DNA of 10,000 bases, taken from contig JAIWNK010000117.1 in the NCBI GenBank assembly GCA_020216845.1, forward strand, positions 1-10,000, written 5' to 3'. Positions 1 to 8,186 of the stretch are shown in pieces (position 1 is the stretch's first letter; each line of letters begins with the position of its first letter). The translations under genes were made by a program, and so were the position numbers. Source of the DNA: Anaerolinea sp. (lineage in GTDB: Bacteria; Chloroflexota; Anaerolineae; Anaerolineales; Anaerolineaceae). The notes below the pieces were generated by a model, which was not told where the DNA came from, searched no databases, and saw only the letters and a program-made list of their open reading frames with translations.

Positions 1-1899
1 CAACACGTTGCGCACCGTTTCAGCAAACGAATAATTATGAATCTCCTTCACCATCAGGAACAACATCAATCCTGTCCAGGCCCACATCAATTGGGTTGAA
101 AAAGTGTAGAGGAAAACCTCATCCAAGGCCAACAGGTTGGAAAGAAGCGCAATCGGCAACGCAAACAACGCATACGGGAAAAGGCTATAGGCCGTGCCAA
201 TGAAAACATGCCGCACGCGTCCCTCCCCATCACTGATGGTTGCCACCAGATAATTGGCTGCATTCCACAGCACAATCGGCAACAGGGTATAGATCAGCTC
301 GCTCTCCACCCGAATCTGCGTCGGACTGGCATAGGGGCTGAAAATAAAACCCGTCACATAGAGCGACAGAAGGCGCACAAGCACCACCCAGACATACAAA
401 GCCAGGGCAAAGCCCACGCTGCCACGCTGATCCTTTTTGATGAAGTAAAAACTATCGGCTGGCTGACGAATAAACCGGAACAAGAAAACAAAGTCATCCA
501 CCCAGCGCAACCGTCCCAAACGTTGCAATTGCTCTCGCAGCGGATTGAGCCAGCCAGCACGCCGTTCCAGCCGCATAAACACGCTGCCAAACAGCCACAG
601 TCCAATGAGCGTCAGCAGCCCCGTGCCCAACCAGCGCTGCAAGATCTCATTGCGCAGCTCCCAAAAAGCCTGCGAATAGCCGCGCCGATCTTCCGCATAG
701 CGATAATTTTGCAATGCAGCAGCATAGTTGCCCGCCTTATAGTCTGCGTCCGCGATCGCCTGATACGCCATAATGAACAAGCCATTTGCACTCAACACCT
801 GTTCAAAATGGGGACGCGCCTCCTCATAAAACCCCTGCATATAACGTTGCACGCCCTCATGCACGTTGCGGGCAAAGTCAGTCTCGCGATAAATCACGAT
901 TGCATTCTTATCCCGATCTAATACATACAGCTCATTGCCGCGACGCACAATTGAAGAGGGATTGCTCAATGTGCCCAGGCGCTGCTCACCCTTATCCGGT
1001 GCGCCAAACACAAACAGCAATGTTCCGTTCCAATCATACTCATAGATTTTTCCATCCCCATCCACCGCCACCAGCAACCCATCCGGGCTGACAAACACAT
1101 CGCGAAACGTCGTCGAACCATACAGATCGCCAAACAAATTCTGCCCGGCAATGGTGAACTTGCGAATACTGCGTGTGCGCACCGTGCCCGCGGTGACAGT
1201 ATAGACCAGGGATTGATCGCCAATGGCCAGGTTGGAAGGCGAGGCAGCTTCATTCTTGACAAACTGTGCCAGTTGCTCCGGCGTCAAAAACAGACGCTGC
1301 AAAACCATCTTGAGCGACATTTGTGCCTGATTGGCGCCAAAATAACCAATGAAGCGCCCATCGGTATTCATCATCAGCAAGCCATCCACCGAGCCTTCGC
1401 TGACAACGTACAGATTCTTGCGCACATCCACCGCAATCTTGCGCGGCAGGAACTCGCGCCGCTGCCCAAACAACGGCTCAGAGGGACGTCCAAACTCCTT
1501 CAGCAAGTTACCCTCTTGGTCAAGCAACACCACCATGTTCTTGCCCGCATCCGCCACATACACCACCCCCGCCTCATCCACGAACACCCCGGTTGGCGAC
1601 TTCAGCACCCCCTTGCCCAGCTCGGCCACTACCTCAAAGCGTTCGTTTAGCCGTAAAATTCGCCCATTGCCCGCATCAGCCACATACAACGCCCCGTCCG
1701 GCGCCAGGAACAAATCTTCTGCCCCAGCAAGCGGCAACGCCACCTCATCCACCGGCAGATAGGCATCCTGCGTCATGTAGAGATGCCGCCCCGGCCCCAT
1801 CGTCCAGGTCGTGTAAGGCGAAAACGCCAACGCCTGCCCAACCGGCCAGGCCAGCACACACACCAAACCAAGCAGCACCAACAATCCCTTGCGCATCAT
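1..1899 (-). CDS. NHL beta-propeller / TPR / Yip1-domain membrane protein (C-terminus cut by window edge)
   Basis: I see 633 open codons running off the left edge, with no stop or frameshift. Residues 1-25 look like a signal peptide ending Ala-Leu-Ala. About residues 50-340 form roughly six NHL-like repeats, recognisable by phrases such as [18 protein letters not shown] (about 60-78) and [18 protein letters not shown]; this fits a six-bladed beta-propeller outside the membrane. Residues about 340-424 are helical and TPR-like ([26 protein letters not shown]). A membrane segment follows at about 423-444, then a short polar stretch and at least four more hydrophobic segments (about 493-521, 533-554, 564-589, 595-623), matching the Yip1 (PF04893) layout. 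One more helix probably lies beyond the window. The start is ATG at 1899, overlapping the upstream permease stop as ATGA; a second in-frame ATG follows directly. The function is unknown. From its place in the operon I infer a role tied to the sugar importer, perhaps as a sensor, scaffold or accessory subunit. NHL propellers usually bind proteins or glycans. Confidence 0.88.
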   Translation of the reverse strand, partial: MMRKGLLVLLGLVCVLAWPVGQALAFSPYTTWTMGPGRHLYMTQDAYLPVDEVALPLAGAEDLFLAPDGALYVADAGNGRILRLNERFEVVAELGKGVLKSPTGVFVDEAGVVYVADAGKNMVVLLDQEGNLLKEFGRPSEPLFGQRREFLPRKIAVDVRKNLYVVSEGSVDGLLMMNTDGRFIGYFGANQAQMSLKMVLQRLFLTPEQLAQFVKNEAASPSNLAIGDQSLVYTVTAGTVRTRSIRKFTIAGQNLFGDLYGSTTFRDVFVSPDGLLVAVDGDGKIYEYDWNGTLLFVFGAPDKGEQRLGTLSNPSSIVRRGNELYVLDRDKNAIVIYRETDFARNVHEGVQRYMQGFYEEARPHFEQVLSANGLFIMAYQAIADADYKAGNYAAALQNYRYAEDRRGYSQAFWELRNEILQRWLGTGLLTLIGLWLFGSVFMRLERRAGWLNPLREQLQRLGRLRWVDDFVFLFRFIRQPADSFYFIKKDQRGSVGFALALYVWVVLVRLLSLYVTGFIFSPYASPTQIRVESELIYTLLPIVLWNAANYLVATISDGEGRVRHVFIGTAYSLFPYALFALPIALLSNLLALDEVFLYTFSTQLMWAWTGLMLFLMVKEIHNYSFAETVRNVL

Positions 1900-2801
1900 T
1901 TCAACCCCGATCGCGACATCGTGCTCATCACCTGACTTTGCATGATCACAAAGATCAACAGATTGGGAATGAACATAATCAGCGCCGAAGCAGCCGCAAT
2001 GCCCTGCCCGGCCACCGTGTTTGCCCCACTGCTCGAAGAAGTCAGCGTGCTGAGGTAAAAGACAAAGGTCTTCAGGCTTTCCTGATTGATGTACAATGTA
2101 GAAGTCTCAGCATTGTTCCAGGCCGCCTGAAACGTCAAAATGGCAATTGTTGCAATTGCCGGTTTGATCATCGGCAAAATGATGCTCCAATACACCCGCA
2201 CATCCGAAGCGCCATCCATATACGCCGCCTCAATAATCTCATCCGGCACGCCATCAATGAACTGCTTGATCAAAAACACGCCAACCGGCATGGCCAACAC
2301 CGGCAGCACATGCACCCAAAACGTATCCAGCAGGCCGAGCTTCTCAATCACCAAAAAACGCGGAATAGAAACCGCAATCGGCACGAACATCAGCGCCAGG
2401 GTGTTAATCGTAAACAAAGCTTGCTTCAAGCGAAAGCGTTTTTTGGAGAGCGCAAATGCCGCCAGACTGGAAACAACCGCCGAAGCCGCCACCGTCACAA
2501 CGGTAACCACAACGCTGTTGAACAAATAGCGACTGACCGGCACACCCGAAGTGGACATGCTTGAAAACAGATCTTGAAAATTCTTCAACGTCGGACGCAT
2601 GACCCAAAAACGTGGCGGATAGGCATATAGCTCATCCGGAGGCTTGAAGGCATTGGCAAAGATGAACACAATCGGCAGCAACATCAACAGCGAAAGCGGA
2701 ACCAGCAACAGATAAAACTTCAACTGACTGACATGAAAGCCTTGCGGGTTCATGCCACGATTGCGAATGCCTGTCATCGAACGAAACCAGGTTCGTTTCA
2801 T
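1896..2801 (-). CDS. CUT1-family carbohydrate ABC transporter permease (MalG/UgpE type)
   Basis: This 301-residue inner-membrane protein is the second permease of a carbohydrate importer. It has the normal length and about six hydrophobic segments (first at residues 29-50, others near 95-117, 127-150, 160-180, 213-228 and 266-290). The cytoplasmic EAA loop is textbook: EAAYMDG at residues 191-197, nine residues, then IILP at 207-210; this loop docks on the ATPase subunit. The basic N-terminus (MKRTWFRS) is cytoplasmic. A strong AGGAGG ribosome site sits just before the ATG and overlaps the TAG stop of permease 1, with 8 nt between the genes, so the two are translationally coupled. Its own stop overlaps the start of the NHL/Yip1 gene. 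The substrate cannot be read from the permease; the neighbouring GH94 gene points to a gluco-oligosaccharide. Confidence 0.96.
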   Translation of the reverse strand: MKRTWFRSMTGIRNRGMNPQGFHVSQLKFYLLLVPLSLLMLLPIVFIFANAFKPPDELYAYPPRFWVMRPTLKNFQDLFSSMSTSGVPVSRYLFNSVVVTVVTVAASAVVSSLAAFALSKKRFRLKQALFTINTLALMFVPIAVSIPRFLVIEKLGLLDTFWVHVLPVLAMPVGVFLIKQFIDGVPDEIIEAAYMDGASDVRVYWSIILPMIKPAIATIAILTFQAAWNNAETSTLYINQESLKTFVFYLSTLTSSSSGANTVAGQGIAAASALIMFIPNLLIFVIMQSQVMSTMSRSGLK

Positions 2802-2809
2802 CCTTCCTC

Positions 2810-3718
2810 CTACTCGCTTGCAAACAGCCGATTGGAAAGACGAGTGAAAAACAACACCATTAGCAGCAAAACTACCGAAACCGCCGCCGCATAGCCCATC
2901 TCATAGCGCAAAAAACCATAATCCTCAATGTGATTGACGATCAACTGCCCGGCATATTGCGGGGTTGGATTGCTGCCCGAAAGCGTCACCCCAATTGCAC
3001 CAGCCTGAAACGTGCCAACAATCGCCATCACCGCCCCGAACAACATTTGCGGCTTCATGGAAGGAATGGTGATATAGAAAATCTCCTGCCAGCGGCTATT
3101 GACCCCGTCCAAGGCCGCCGCCTCATACAATTCTGGGCTAATCTCCAAAATACCGGCCAACATCGCCAAAAAGCCAATGCCCATGCTGCTCCACAGCGTC
3201 ACCACAATCATGATCGTCATCAAATATTGCGGAGACTGTAACCATTGCACCGGCTCTTGCAACAGACCAAGCTGCATCAGCAAGCTGTTCAAATAACCGG
3301 TTTGATCGCCGCTGAACAACACCTTCCAAATCACCGCCATTGCCACCCCCGAGGTCATCGAGGGCGAATATAAAATCAATGCAAAGATCGTGCGCGGCAA
3401 TTTGGGCAGTTGTGCCAGCACCCAGGCCAAAAAGAAAGCCAACGCATAACCGCCCGGCCCAACAATCACCGCAAATTGAATCGTGTTCGGCAGCACATAG
3501 CGCATGAAAATATCATCTTGCGTCAGCAGAGCAATGTAATTGCGCAACCCAACCCAGCGCGGCAGCTGAATCGTGTCGAAGAAAGTGAAAGAAAGCAGAA
3601 AGGCTGCCAGCACCGGCACAACGATGAACACCACAAACAACAAAGCATAAGCCGAAAGGAACGCATATGCGTTCCCTTCTTTCGTCGCCCACCTGCGCAG
3701 CGCCTGCTTAACGTCCAT
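2810..3718 (-). CDS. CUT1-family carbohydrate ABC transporter permease (MalF/UgpA type)
   Basis: This 302-residue protein is the first permease of the importer and pairs with the MalG-type product encoded just downstream. It shows about six hydrophobic segments (residues 18-45, 77-103, 112-134, 165-190, 222-245 and 275-292) and lacks the large periplasmic insert of enterobacterial MalF, as is usual for UgpA-like members. The EAA loop reads EAAALDG at residues 199-205 and ends ITIP at 216-219. Ten residues lie between the Gly and the Ile, one more than the classical nine. The gene starts at ATG 3718 inside the end of the large binding-protein gene (11-nt overlap), with AGGA a few bases upstream, and ends with TAG 8 nt before permease 2. 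No ATP-binding subunit is encoded nearby, which is common for CUT1 systems that share one MsmK/UgpC-type ATPase. Confidence 0.96.
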   Translation of the reverse strand: MDVKQALRRWATKEGNAYAFLSAYALLFVVFIVVPVLAAFLLSFTFFDTIQLPRWVGLRNYIALLTQDDIFMRYVLPNTIQFAVIVGPGGYALAFFLAWVLAQLPKLPRTIFALILYSPSMTSGVAMAVIWKVLFSGDQTGYLNSLLMQLGLLQEPVQWLQSPQYLMTIMIVVTLWSSMGIGFLAMLAGILEISPELYEAAALDGVNSRWQEIFYITIPSMKPQMLFGAVMAIVGTFQAGAIGVTLSGSNPTPQYAGQLIVNHIEDYGFLRYEMGYAAAVSVVLLLMVLFFTRLSNRLFASE

Positions 3719-6563
3719 TTTCCTGCCATCCTTTCACCGTTTCCAGCGTTGGCACTTTGAATTCCCGCACCGGCTTCCCATCTTTCAAATACCCAAACTC
3801 TTCCATCTTGCGGCGGATCTCGCGATTGATCACAATCACCGCCCGGTCCAACGCCACACGCGGGTTGGCCCCATCGAACACAATCCGGTTCCACACATTG
3901 CTCAGCTCACGCTCCTGCATGTAACTACCCGGCAACCGCACCGGCTCTTGCAGCCACTGCCATTGCTCCAAAATCACTTGCTTGTGCTCTTCGGGAATAT
4001 CCAAGCGGGCAAAGGCCTGCAAATTGGCCGAATTCCACAAATACTCTGGCCCATAATTCAACACCAACCGCTCCTGAAACTCCGTCTGCGTCTCCGTAGA
4101 CATCCACCACTTCATGAATTGCCAGGCTTCTTGAGGATGTTTGGCGTTCTTGAACATGATGCATGCCTGTGCCGAGCCGGTCGCATAACGATTCTGACGA
4201 CCATCCGGCAAAACTGTCGCCGGGTAAAGGTCGATCTTCCATTGCCCATCAATTTCTGGCGCAGCTGTGCGTAATTTGATATACGTTTCAAAATTCGAAA
4301 CGCCAATCGGCAACGTGCCATAGCGAAAGCTTTCGTAAAAGCTAGCCGTTGTCAACGGCATTCCATACATGGTAAAGCTTTCGGCCATAAAGCGAATGGC
4401 GGCAATGGCCTCTTCACTCTGCAAACCGGTTGAAAATCCATCTGCGCTGTAAAGCTGTGCGCCATAATTGAACAAATAGGGCGCCGTGACCAGGTACCCT
4501 TTCAACCCAGCCCCACTGGAAAGCGGCGTGTTGTAATTCATGCCATACCGTTGCAATTCCGGCAAAATCTCGATCACCTCATTCCAGGTATGGGGCACAG
4601 GAATGCCCAATGAATCCAAAATATCCTTGCGATAAAACGTTACCCAAAAATCTTGCGTCTCCGGCAGGGCATACACCGAATCGTTCAAAACATAGCTCAA
4701 CAAGGCCCCCGGCGAATAAATGTTGATGAATGAATCAAAATCCTCAAATGAGCGCAAATCATACAAGGCGTTGCGCACCGCCAATTCATACGGCACGTTC
4801 GTACTAACCCCCAGGGCAACATCCGGCTGAATGCCCGCAGCATTGGCCAGCACCAGCTTCGACTCATCCGGCATGATCGAAAACTTGACGCGGATGCCTG
4901 TTTGCGGCGTAAAAGTCTCATCCGACATCAATTGCAACAAGTCCACATAGACACGCGGCCGGTTAACCCACACCTCCAATTCGCCTTCGTCCGCACCAAG
5001 TGATTGATAGGGATTAGGCCGAAACGTATATACAAAACGCTTGAACCCTTCCGACAGAGAACGTCCCAACGGAACCTTTGGCTGCTGCGGCAGACGGTCC
5101 GCCGAATGGATAGTAATTGTATCCAGGGTCAACGGCTGACTTTGCAGCAAAGGCAACAACGACCCCAGCAACTGCGCCGCCGAACCTGATCCTTCCGAGA
5201 AGCGATTCATATAGGTTGGAATCTGATCCGGGTTTTCGGCCAAAAACTGCAAATTATCCATCGCCATCTGATAGGTTAGCACCTCTGGCGAAGAAACGCC
5301 CCCACTCACCATCAGCAACAGGTTCTTATCCGCTTCCAGATGCTCCAAAATCGTGTTCAGCCGCTCGGTTATATCGGGAATGTAATCGGAAATGACCCAC
5401 TCTTTATACGGATCACGCTGATTGCCGGTCAGCTTCTTGATCTCCAACGCCAACGAGTTGATATCCAGCAAGGCCTGTTGAATCGTCTCCACCGCCGGAC
5501 GATAGGGTGCAACGGTGCTTTCCAGGCCAATGATATTCTCACCCTGATGCAAAAAGACCTCATACACCAACGGGACATTCACCCAACCGTCAGAGTAGCG
5601 AAAAGCAAACGCGTTCCATTCCTCAAACGGCACCTGCCCATTGATGGTGATGCGACGAAAGACGGTAAAATTACTGCGCATGTTCTGCTGCGCGTGCAGT
5701 GTAATTTGATACAAGCCGTCTTGCGGAACGTTCACCTTGTAATACACCGCACTGCCGCTTTTCGTCCAGCTGCTGCCACCCAATGTATTGAGCAGCAACC
5801 GATAGGTATCATACGGCGTCACCTCCAGGCTGCGACTGCTAATCGGTCGCACCGCAGTGTCATTCTTATAGGCTGGAAATTCAGCCTCCAACGTCACCGA
5901 AAAATTACTCACCGCTTCAAACGGACAGGATGCCCGATACGCCGCATAGGATAAAAGCGGCTCAACCCGCTCCAGATACAGGCTGCCCAGATACAGCCCA
6001 CCCTCGCTCAATGTAAAATCAAGCCGATGCTGTCCCGCGGTCAGGAAAACCGACTGCGGCGCATCCCCCAACCGCTGCACATCCCACACATCCGCCTTTG
6101 ACCAGCGCAGCTCACGCTCTTGCCGAATCAACGCATCATTGCCATAGCGGTCCTTTGGAAAGGTAGCCGTGCTATTCCGATAATACATGGGAAAGATAAT
6201 CCGTTGCCAGGCCGGGGCAGGAAAGACATCATCCACCCGCACCTGCCCAATCGGAGCACTCAACATCTCCGCCGGGCTAACCGCATCCCAACGCAACAGA
6301 TAATCGCCTGTTTCTGGCACCTCCAGCATCACACGGAAGCTCTGACCAGCTTGCAAACGCACACTATCGCGATCATACTGCGTTGTGATCGCGTCTTGAA
6401 TCAACGGCAACCCAAACGCTTGTGCGCCAATTTCAATTACGGTCGCCTGCCGGCTACAATCTTCTGTTGCTGCCTTGGTCACTTGTCCAGCTGGCAACAT
6501 CATGGAAAGAATCAGACAAGTCACCAAAACAAACCGCAACCCCAACGGCAATTTCTGCGCCAT
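3708..6563 (-). CDS. Large multidomain extracellular solute-binding protein (951 aa)
   Basis: The C-terminal part, about residues 525-915, is a solute-binding domain of the SBP_bac_1 type: [10 protein letters not shown] at the first strand, [16 protein letters not shown] at 572-587, the hinge-region [19 protein letters not shown] at 631-649, [11 protein letters not shown] at 657-667, and [13 protein letters not shown] near 810-822. Ordinary members have about 400-450 residues, so this one is more than twice the usual size. The extra N-terminal half starts with a signal peptide (residues 1-31, TKA-A cleavage likely, no convincing lipobox). Two beta-rich segments follow, about 35-205 and 220-355, with [14 protein letters not shown] and [16 protein letters not shown] phrases typical of carbohydrate-binding-module sandwiches. 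A helical stretch at about 356-520 comes next. ATG 6563 is chosen because GGAG lies 7 nt upstream and the signal peptide starts there; in-frame upstream codons would run through a hairpin and into the previous gene. It overlaps permease 1 by 11 nt, so it probably feeds that importer. The binding-module assignment is by pattern only. Confidence 0.92.
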   Translation of the reverse strand: MAQKLPLGLRFVLVTCLILSMMLPAGQVTKAATEDCSRQATVIEIGAQAFGLPLIQDAITTQYDRDSVRLQAGQSFRVMLEVPETGDYLLRWDAVSPAEMLSAPIGQVRVDDVFPAPAWQRIIFPMYYRNSTATFPKDRYGNDALIRQERELRWSKADVWDVQRLGDAPQSVFLTAGQHRLDFTLSEGGLYLGSLYLERVEPLLSYAAYRASCPFEAVSNFSVTLEAEFPAYKNDTAVRPISSRSLEVTPYDTYRLLLNTLGGSSWTKSGSAVYYKVNVPQDGLYQITLHAQQNMRSNFTVFRRITINGQVPFEEWNAFAFRYSDGWVNVPLVYEVFLHQGENIIGLESTVAPYRPAVETIQQALLDINSLALEIKKLTGNQRDPYKEWVISDYIPDITERLNTILEHLEADKNLLLMVSGGVSSPEVLTYQMAMDNLQFLAENPDQIPTYMNRFSEGSGSAAQLLGSLLPLLQSQPLTLDTITIHSADRLPQQPKVPLGRSLSEGFKRFVYTFRPNPYQSLGADEGELEVWVNRPRVYVDLLQLMSDETFTPQTGIRVKFSIMPDESKLVLANAAGIQPDVALGVSTNVPYELAVRNALYDLRSFEDFDSFINIYSPGALLSYVLNDSVYALPETQDFWVTFYRKDILDSLGIPVPHTWNEVIEILPELQRYGMNYNTPLSSGAGLKGYLVTAPYLFNYGAQLYSADGFSTGLQSEEAIAAIRFMAESFTMYGMPLTTASFYESFRYGTLPIGVSNFETYIKLRTAAPEIDGQWKIDLYPATVLPDGRQNRYATGSAQACIMFKNAKHPQEAWQFMKWWMSTETQTEFQERLVLNYGPEYLWNSANLQAFARLDIPEEHKQVILEQWQWLQEPVRLPGSYMQERELSNVWNRIVFDGANPRVALDRAVIVINREIRRKMEEFGYLKDGKPVREFKVPTLETVKGWQENGR

Positions 6564-6575
6564 AGCCATTCTCCG

Positions 6576-6614
6576 AAAAATTATGGGGAGCGTTGCACCC
6601 ACAACGCTCCCCAT
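6576..6614 (-). terminator. Intercistronic hairpin with T-run, likely attenuator
   Basis: In the 64-nt gap after the lipoprotein stop (TAA at 6628) lies a perfect 13-bp inverted repeat: arms 6583-6595 and 6602-6614, with a 6-nt loop. In the transcript the stem ATGGGGAGCGTTG / CAACGCTCCCCAT is followed by AA and then five T. This has the shape of a Rho-independent terminator. Because the GGAG ribosome site of the next gene begins just after it, partial termination or 3'-end protection is the likely role. It would keep the binding lipoprotein more abundant than the downstream membrane parts, as in many sugar-import operons. The T-run is short, so termination is probably incomplete. Confidence 0.75.
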
Positions 6615-6627
6615 TCCATCACACAGC

Positions 6628-8088
6628 TTATTTCGGCAGTTCTGCGCGTGCATCATCGAGGATCTTATTGGCAAATTCTTCCAACTTTGCCGCATAGTCC
6701 TCATATTTGAACTTGCCATCATTGGCGAAGTTGAACATATACCACATGTTCACATCTTTATCTTCACCAATATCAATGCCCGGCTTGCCTTCCCAACGAG
6801 CGTTGACATAGCCCGGAACAATCTTGGCCAGCGATTCAATCAAGCTGTTATCCAGATTTTCCAACGCCTTGCGAATGCCCGGCTTATCGCCAAAGAACGA
6901 CAGATACAGGTCAATTGAAGCTGCATCCACAGAAACCGGCATCTTGCTTGGCACGCCATTGGCAGCCTTGGCCAGTTCAACCTCTTTTGCATAAGCAGCT
7001 TTGGAGAAGGTCATCCATTTGGCAAAATCATAGGCTGCTTCTACGTTCTTGGCAGTCTTAGAAACGACGATGATATCAGCTACCAACGCCTGATTGCCAC
7101 CCGGCACACCCATAAAGTCCCAGTTGAAGGTCGCACTTTGAGCATAGCCAGGAATTGCCCAGCCGCCATCCCAGCGCACGCCACTTTCCTGATTCAAGAA
7201 CAGCTCCCACGGACCCTGCGACTTGAAGTTCGGCTTCTGCTCATCCGTCAGGCCCTGCCAGGTATGCGGTTTCATCTCGCCCGCCTTAGCGATCCCGCCC
7301 TTGAACGCAGCGGAATTGTAGTTCATGTGCGTGCCATCAAAGCTAAACCACTTCAGTTTGGCATCTTGCGTATTCGGGTACCAGCCCATGATGAATTCCA
7401 TCTCATCCAGGCCCAAGCGCCCCTTTTGCACATCGGTCAGCGCCGTTGTTGCTGCAAAGAAATCATCCACCGAAACACCATATTCCGGCGCATCCAAATT
7501 GGCGGCTTCAAACAAGTCTTTGTTGACAAAATACCCCATCACAAATTGTGCAGCCGGAAGCCCCAACACCTTGCCATCATACGTCACCGCATCCTTCAGC
7601 ACCTGCGGGACATCCTTCCAATCCGCATCGTCCTTGACCAGGGTGCTCAGATCCGCCAGCCAGCCATTCTTGACATACAGCGGCGTGCGGTCCGCCATAA
7701 ACACATCGGGCAGTTGACCTTTGGCAGCAAGGTTGGTCAGCTTTTCATCCCAGCTACCATCCCCAGACATATCCACAAATTCAATCGTCACATTGGGGTG
7801 TTGTTCAATGTAAGCGGCAATCAATTGACGCTGAATGTTGTTCTCTTCCTCTGTGCCAACATTCCAGTTGGCATAACGAATGGTAACAGGTTCAGCAGAT
7901 ACCGCTGTGGGCTCGGGCGCTTTGGTTGGTTCAACCGGCGCCTTGGTAGGCTCAACCGGCGCCTTGGTAGGTTCAACCGGCGCACTGGTTGGTTCCGCCG
8001 GAGCAGTCGTCGGCGTATTGCAAGCTGCCACACCAAAGACCAGCACCAACACCACCAGAACATTTAACCATTTTGCAAAGGCTTTCAT
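6628..8088 (-). CDS. Carbohydrate ABC transporter substrate-binding lipoprotein (SBP_bac_1 type)
   Basis: This 486-residue protein captures a sugar outside the cell and delivers it to CUT1 permeases. Residues 1-22 are a lipoprotein signal (KAFAKWLNV then a hydrophobic core) ending in a VAAC lipobox, so Cys23 is the lipidated residue. A Pro/Thr/Glu/Lys linker follows to about residue 66, then the binding fold: [20 protein letters not shown] at the first strand and helix, [14 protein letters not shown] near 120-133, [24 protein letters not shown] near 170-193, and AAYDFAKWM near 355-363. Many Trp, Tyr and Phe residues suit stacking against sugar rings. The length is normal once the linker is allowed for. 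ATG 8088 has GAGGAG about 8 nt upstream. It lies between the GH94 gene and the large binding protein. It could serve the same permeases as that protein or a different importer; I cannot tell which. Confidence 0.95.
   Translation of the reverse strand: MKAFAKWLNVLVVLVLVFGVAACNTPTTAPAEPTSAPVEPTKAPVEPTKAPVEPTKAPEPTAVSAEPVTIRYANWNVGTEEENNIQRQLIAAYIEQHPNVTIEFVDMSGDGSWDEKLTNLAAKGQLPDVFMADRTPLYVKNGWLADLSTLVKDDADWKDVPQVLKDAVTYDGKVLGLPAAQFVMGYFVNKDLFEAANLDAPEYGVSVDDFFAATTALTDVQKGRLGLDEMEFIMGWYPNTQDAKLKWFSFDGTHMNYNSAAFKGGIAKAGEMKPHTWQGLTDEQKPNFKSQGPWELFLNQESGVRWDGGWAIPGYAQSATFNWDFMGVPGGNQALVADIIVVSKTAKNVEAAYDFAKWMTFSKAAYAKEVELAKAANGVPSKMPVSVDAASIDLYLSFFGDKPGIRKALENLDNSLIESLAKIVPGYVNARWEGKPGIDIGEDKDVNMWYMFNFANDGKFKYEDYAAKLEEFANKILDDARAELPK
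7921..8004 (-). repeat. In-frame 21-bp tandem repeat encoding the lipoprotein linker
   Basis: Three near-identical 21-bp units (7921-7941, 7942-7962, 7963-7983) and a degenerate fourth (7984-8004) encode repeats of A-P-V-E-P-T-K just after the lipobox Cys. The units keep the reading frame, so gain or loss of a unit would only change the tether length between the membrane anchor and the binding domain. Such linkers are frequent in Chloroflexota binding lipoproteins. Confidence 0.9.
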
Positions 8089-8186
8089 TTCTTTATCTCC
8101 TCATCAAAATCAAAAATAGAATTTTTATTTTGAACAACCAGCGAACAAAGCAAAACCATCTCCCTTGAATCAATCACCTCCTTCAT
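8085..8186 (-). CDS. Possible 33-codon small ORF filling the GH94-SBP gap
   Basis: An ORF of 33 codons starts at ATG 8186, overlapping the GH94 stop as ATGA, and ends at TGA 8087-8085, overlapping the lipoprotein start as ATGA. It would read [19 protein letters not shown] and then a polar, acidic tail. No good ribosome site precedes ATG 8186; the strong Shine-Dalgarno-like sequence lies inside the ORF. Internal in-frame starts exist at GTG 8177 and ATG 8159. I do not recognise the peptide. The composition is much more AT-rich than the neighbouring genes, which argues for a non-coding leader. Chance is a serious alternative. Confidence 0.2.
   Translation of the reverse strand: MKEVIDSREMVLLCSLVVQNKNSIFDFDEEIKK
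8089..8182 (-). other. AT-rich leader between the GH94 and lipoprotein genes
   Basis: This 94-nt gap is clearly more AT-rich than the genes around it. It holds the Shine-Dalgarno-like sequence near its right end, an imperfect A/T inverted repeat at about 8106-8131, and the GAGGAG ribosome site of the lipoprotein gene near 8097-8102. No -35/-10 pair with good spacing stands out, though a promoter or mRNA-stability element would fit here. I cannot say whether the GH94 gene and the importer genes share one transcript. Confidence 0.4.
8172..8183 (-). promoter_or_regulatory. Near-perfect Shine-Dalgarno sequence without an obvious start
   Basis: AAGGAGGTGATT directly follows the GH94 stop and matches the complement of the 16S rRNA 3' end over 11 bases. 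It lies 83 nt before the lipoprotein ATG, which has its own GAGGAG site, so it cannot serve that start. The nearest downstream start candidates are a TTG at 8173, too close, and ATG 8159, 17 nt away. It may be a ribosome standby site, a remnant, or the site of an unrecognised small ORF. Confidence 0.5.

Noticed and set aside
208..921. 237-codon plus-strand ORF opposite the Yip1 part
   Set aside because: The minus strand here encodes a coherent series of membrane helices and a TPR-like segment without stops; the plus frame has no recognisable content.
1593..2564. 323-codon plus-strand ORF across the NHL/Yip1 and permease 2 genes
   Set aside because: It spans two genuine minus-strand genes, and its product is rich in His, Gln, Arg and Pro as expected of an antisense reading.
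6564..6722. Longer N-terminus for the large binding protein, starting at 6722
   Set aside because: It would run through the hairpin and the end of the lipoprotein gene and would bury the signal peptide 53 residues inside; ATG 6563 has a well-spaced GGAG.
7138..8067. 309-codon plus-strand ORF opposite the lipoprotein gene
   Set aside because: It is antisense to a clear SBP_bac_1 protein, its product has low-complexity Arg/His-rich content and no recognisable fold; it is a by-product of codon use on the other strand.
8106..8131. A/T-rich inverted repeat as a terminator after the GH94 gene
   Set aside because: The stem is nearly all A/T with a mismatch and has no separate T-run, so it should be weak; I treat it as part of the AT-rich leader.
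8089..8182. Sigma-70 promoter before the lipoprotein gene
   Set aside because: TTGCTT could be a -35 box, but no TATAAT-like box lies at 16-18 nt spacing, so the call would rest on AT-richness only.
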